Shown: positions 62,283 to 64,000 of the stretch, piece by piece | Position numbering within the stretch: the stretch's first letter is position 1 | How the letters are laid out: each line of letters begins with the position of its first letter | NCBI GenBank assembly: GCA_951802195.1 | Contig: OX637622.1 | Span: 1,602,779-1,666,778 of the forward strand | Direction of reading: 5' to 3' | Origin: Tausonia pullulans | Lineage: Eukaryota; Basidiomycota; Tremellomycetes; Cystofilobasidiales; Mrakiaceae | Length of the DNA stretch: 64,000 bases | Notes under the pieces: model-generated | Databases searched by the model: none | The model's input: the letters and a program-made list of their open reading frames with translations, nothing else | Told to the model about the DNA's origin: nothing | Program-made: the position numbers and the translations under genes

Positions 62283-62640
62283 CGGAAGACGGGGTAATGC
62301 TCCACCGAGGATTGTGGGGAGATCGATGGAGTGGGAGCAATCTAAGTAGACGCTGAGCGCTGAGCGATCTGAGTGGAAAGTTCTCGTCGGCCCTCAGTCT
62401 TCAGAAAACGTCCGAAAGGGCGAGACCAGCCAAAAGTCACCCCTTCCCTACGCCATCTGCGCGCAGTCTCGCTGCCCTGCCGACAACAACTCCAGCTCGG
62501 CATCTTACCAGCTTGGTGATGTTCACTACCATTTATCAATGCAACTTTTTTCAGTCTTTCAAGCGTCGATCGCAACTGGTGCCGCGGTAGAAAATCCCCA
62601 GGTCCAACGCTATTGTCTCAGCTGTCGGCCTCCTCGTCGC
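62283..62640. repeat. Orphan duplicate of the PhyH promoter
   Basis: Collinear with 46155-46535 through GGTCCAACGCTATTGTCTCAG, but no dioxygenase coding sequence follows. It lies between the second sugar transporter and the truncated SDR copy, and could act as part of the transporter's upstream region. Confidence 0.75.
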
Positions 62641-62700
62641 CTTCGGCCTCCTCGTCGCCTTCGGCCTCCTCGTCGCCATCGGCCTCCGCGACCGCCTTCG
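62627..62700. repeat. 18-bp minisatellite TCGGCCTCCTCGTCGCCT
   Basis: About three to four copies of an 18-bp unit where the PhyH promoter duplicate ends. At 46537 the corresponding place has only one copy. Confidence 0.65.
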
Positions 62701-62985
62701 CATCGAACAGAATTCTTCTCGAATGACGTTCAAATATCCTCGAGAGAAGCACGGGTCATGTTTATGGCGAGGGACCCGGGTTAGTTTTGCCCATATCCAT
62801 TTTTGGTGCCTTATCTCGACCTGTATTTCTCTTCAAATCTCTCTCTTCATTGGTTCTTCCTTGATCCGAGAACCGAAAAAGAGTTGAAAAAGAGCATAGT
62901 ATTGGTCCCTTTGCCCCCACAAGGTAATGAATTCTCGCAAAGTTCTCGACCACGACCAGCTAGAGAATGAACAACGATCTGCTTT

Positions 62986-63792
62986 TCAAAAGGCTAGTTG
63001 CTGGCCCTCGTAGTCCCAGAAAGATCCCGAATCGCTCTCCTTCAGGTTCTCCACGACCTTGAGAACTCCTCTGACGCTCACTTCCACTTCAATCTATTGT
63101 AAGGAGTAATCTCTGTTAGATCGTCTCGGGGGGGCCGTATTCATGAAAAGGATGAGACGCGAGTTACTTACCCCACCTTGGCCTCTTCCCATGTCGGTCT
63201 CAACCAAGCCCGGGTGAAGCATTGTGATAATCCATCCACCTTCCCGCTCAAGAGCGCCGCCGGTGATTTCGAGCGCGAGCTTCTGAAACCACATGTTGCC
63301 AGCTGACTTGGACGCCGAGTAGCCTGGCATGACGCTCGCGAAGCCGCCAAGCGATGAGACGAGCGAGTGGGACCCCAAGAGTGATGAAATGTAGATGATC
63401 TTGGCCGGAGCCTTGATGGGCGAGGACTGAAGCAGGGGCAGGAAGGCCAGAGTGGTGAGGATGGTGCCGATGTAATTTGTGTCGATATCCGCACGCAGTC
63501 CGGCGGCAGTGACTTGGGTCGCGGTCTTCGCCCCGGACGAGATGCCTGCGACATTGTACAAAACGTCGATGCTACGGTTGTTTTCCTTGACAAACGGCAC
63601 CTCCAACGTCGCTTTGACAGCCGCCTATTGCTCGCGCAAACCGCATTACATTAACGCGGTTTGAACCTTGACTCGCATGAGAGAGCATCGAGAACGCACT
63701 GAGATGCTGTCCTCCGACGTCACGTCCAGGGTCACAGAAACGACCCTGCCCTGACTCGTTTCAATGATCTTCTGCAGTTCACTAGACGCCGA
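62986..63792 (-). pseudogene. Short-chain dehydrogenase copy 2, 5'-truncated
   Basis: Inverted near-identical copy of 37209-38211, including introns and 3' flank. It retains SASSELQKIIETSQG onward, KIIYISSLLGSHSL, PGYSASKSAGNMW and DYEGQQLAF, but lacks the start codon and the G-S-S-R-G-I-G cofactor motif. These are replaced at 63793 by a G-rich tandem array. The N-N-A-G motif reads N-V-A-G (VLYNVAGISSGAK). Without a cofactor-binding N-terminus it cannot be a working SDR unless another exon lies beyond the window. Confidence 0.8.
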
Positions 63793-64000
63793 GGGGTCGG
63801 TTGGGTCGGTAGGTTGGGTCGGTAGGTTGGGTCGGTTGGGTCGGTAGGTTGGGTCGGTAGGTTGGGTCGGTAGGTTGGGTCGGTAGGTTGGGTCGGTAGG
63901 TTGGGTCGGTAGGTTGGGTCGGTAGGTTGGGTCGGTAGGTTGGGTCGGTAGGTTGGGTCGGTAGGTTGGGTCGGTAGGTTGGGTCGGTAGGTTGGGTCGG
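63793..64000 (+). repeat. G-rich 13-bp tandem array GGTTGGGTCGGTA
   Basis: About 15 to 16 head-to-tail units, with occasional 9-bp units GGTTGGGTC near the left edge, running to the window end. The G-rich strand points rightward. It begins inside exon 2 of the truncated SDR copy, after GCCGAGGGGTC. It is not the common fungal TTAGGG repeat. Either a minisatellite or an unusual telomere-like array. Confidence 0.85.

Noticed and set aside
62273-62287. CCGTAGGTCCTACGG palindrome as the same regulator site in front of the second sugar transporter
   Set aside because: Everted CCG-N9-CGG with a different core; not the CGG-N3-CCG form shared by the other promoters.
63793-64000. CRISPR array
   Set aside because: Units are contiguous 13-mers without spacers, in a eukaryotic context.

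Overview
The window reads as nuclear DNA of a GC-rich, intron-dense fungus, most likely a basidiomycetous yeast. A tremellomycete or Trichosporonales-like organism is my inference, not something the sequence proves. Almost every gene carries several short introns (about 45-90 bp, GTGAGT/GTGCGT-type donors, CTGAC/CTAAC-like branch points). The protein families are fungal: Pfa4-type DHHC acyltransferase, MRP-type ABC transporter, SRP receptor alpha, DUF1348, GH3, GH78 and GH79.

Region 1 (1-25.6 kb) is ordinary, compact chromosome. In order it holds the start of a leftward F-box-like gene (1-118), a Pfa4-like palmitoyltransferase, a head-to-head pair of class II aldolase/adducin paralogues, a poorly resolved small membrane protein, a 6.7 kb ABCC transporter, a small membrane protein, SRP receptor alpha, a DUF1348 NTF2-like protein converging on it with only 5 bp between stop codons, an MFS transporter, a roughly 110-residue orphan gene, and a CLPTM1-like membrane protein.

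Region 2 (25.6-64 kb) is accessory in character. It has longer intergenic spaces, at least nine copies or pieces of one LTR-like repeat (TG...CA ends; one copy has a perfect 5-bp target duplication), gene fragments and a degenerate piece of 18S rRNA fused to one of the repeats. It also has duplicated blocks and a 13-bp G-rich tandem array at the extreme right. Embedded in it are intact metabolic genes: a secreted GH79 glucuronidase-like enzyme, an MDR oxidoreductase and SDR in a divergent pair, a second SDR, an MFS sugar transporter, a PhyH-type dioxygenase, a GH3 beta-glucosidase with a PA14-like insert, a GH78 alpha-L-rhamnosidase and a second MFS sugar transporter.

The glycosidases and transporters could together import and trim plant glycosides (rhamnosides, glucosides, glucuronides). 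In support, an identical palindromic 9-mer CGGAGGCCG (the CGG-N3-CCG form used by Zn2Cys6 regulators) lies 139, 144 and 144 bp upstream of the start codons of GH3, the first sugar transporter and GH78. A related CGG-N3-CCG site lies 151 bp upstream of the GH79 start. This possible small regulon, in a repeat-rich and perhaps subtelomeric setting, is the most interesting system-level signal in the window.

Gene boundaries below are start codon to stop codon with introns included. Exon structures were inferred by eye and some junctions may be wrong.
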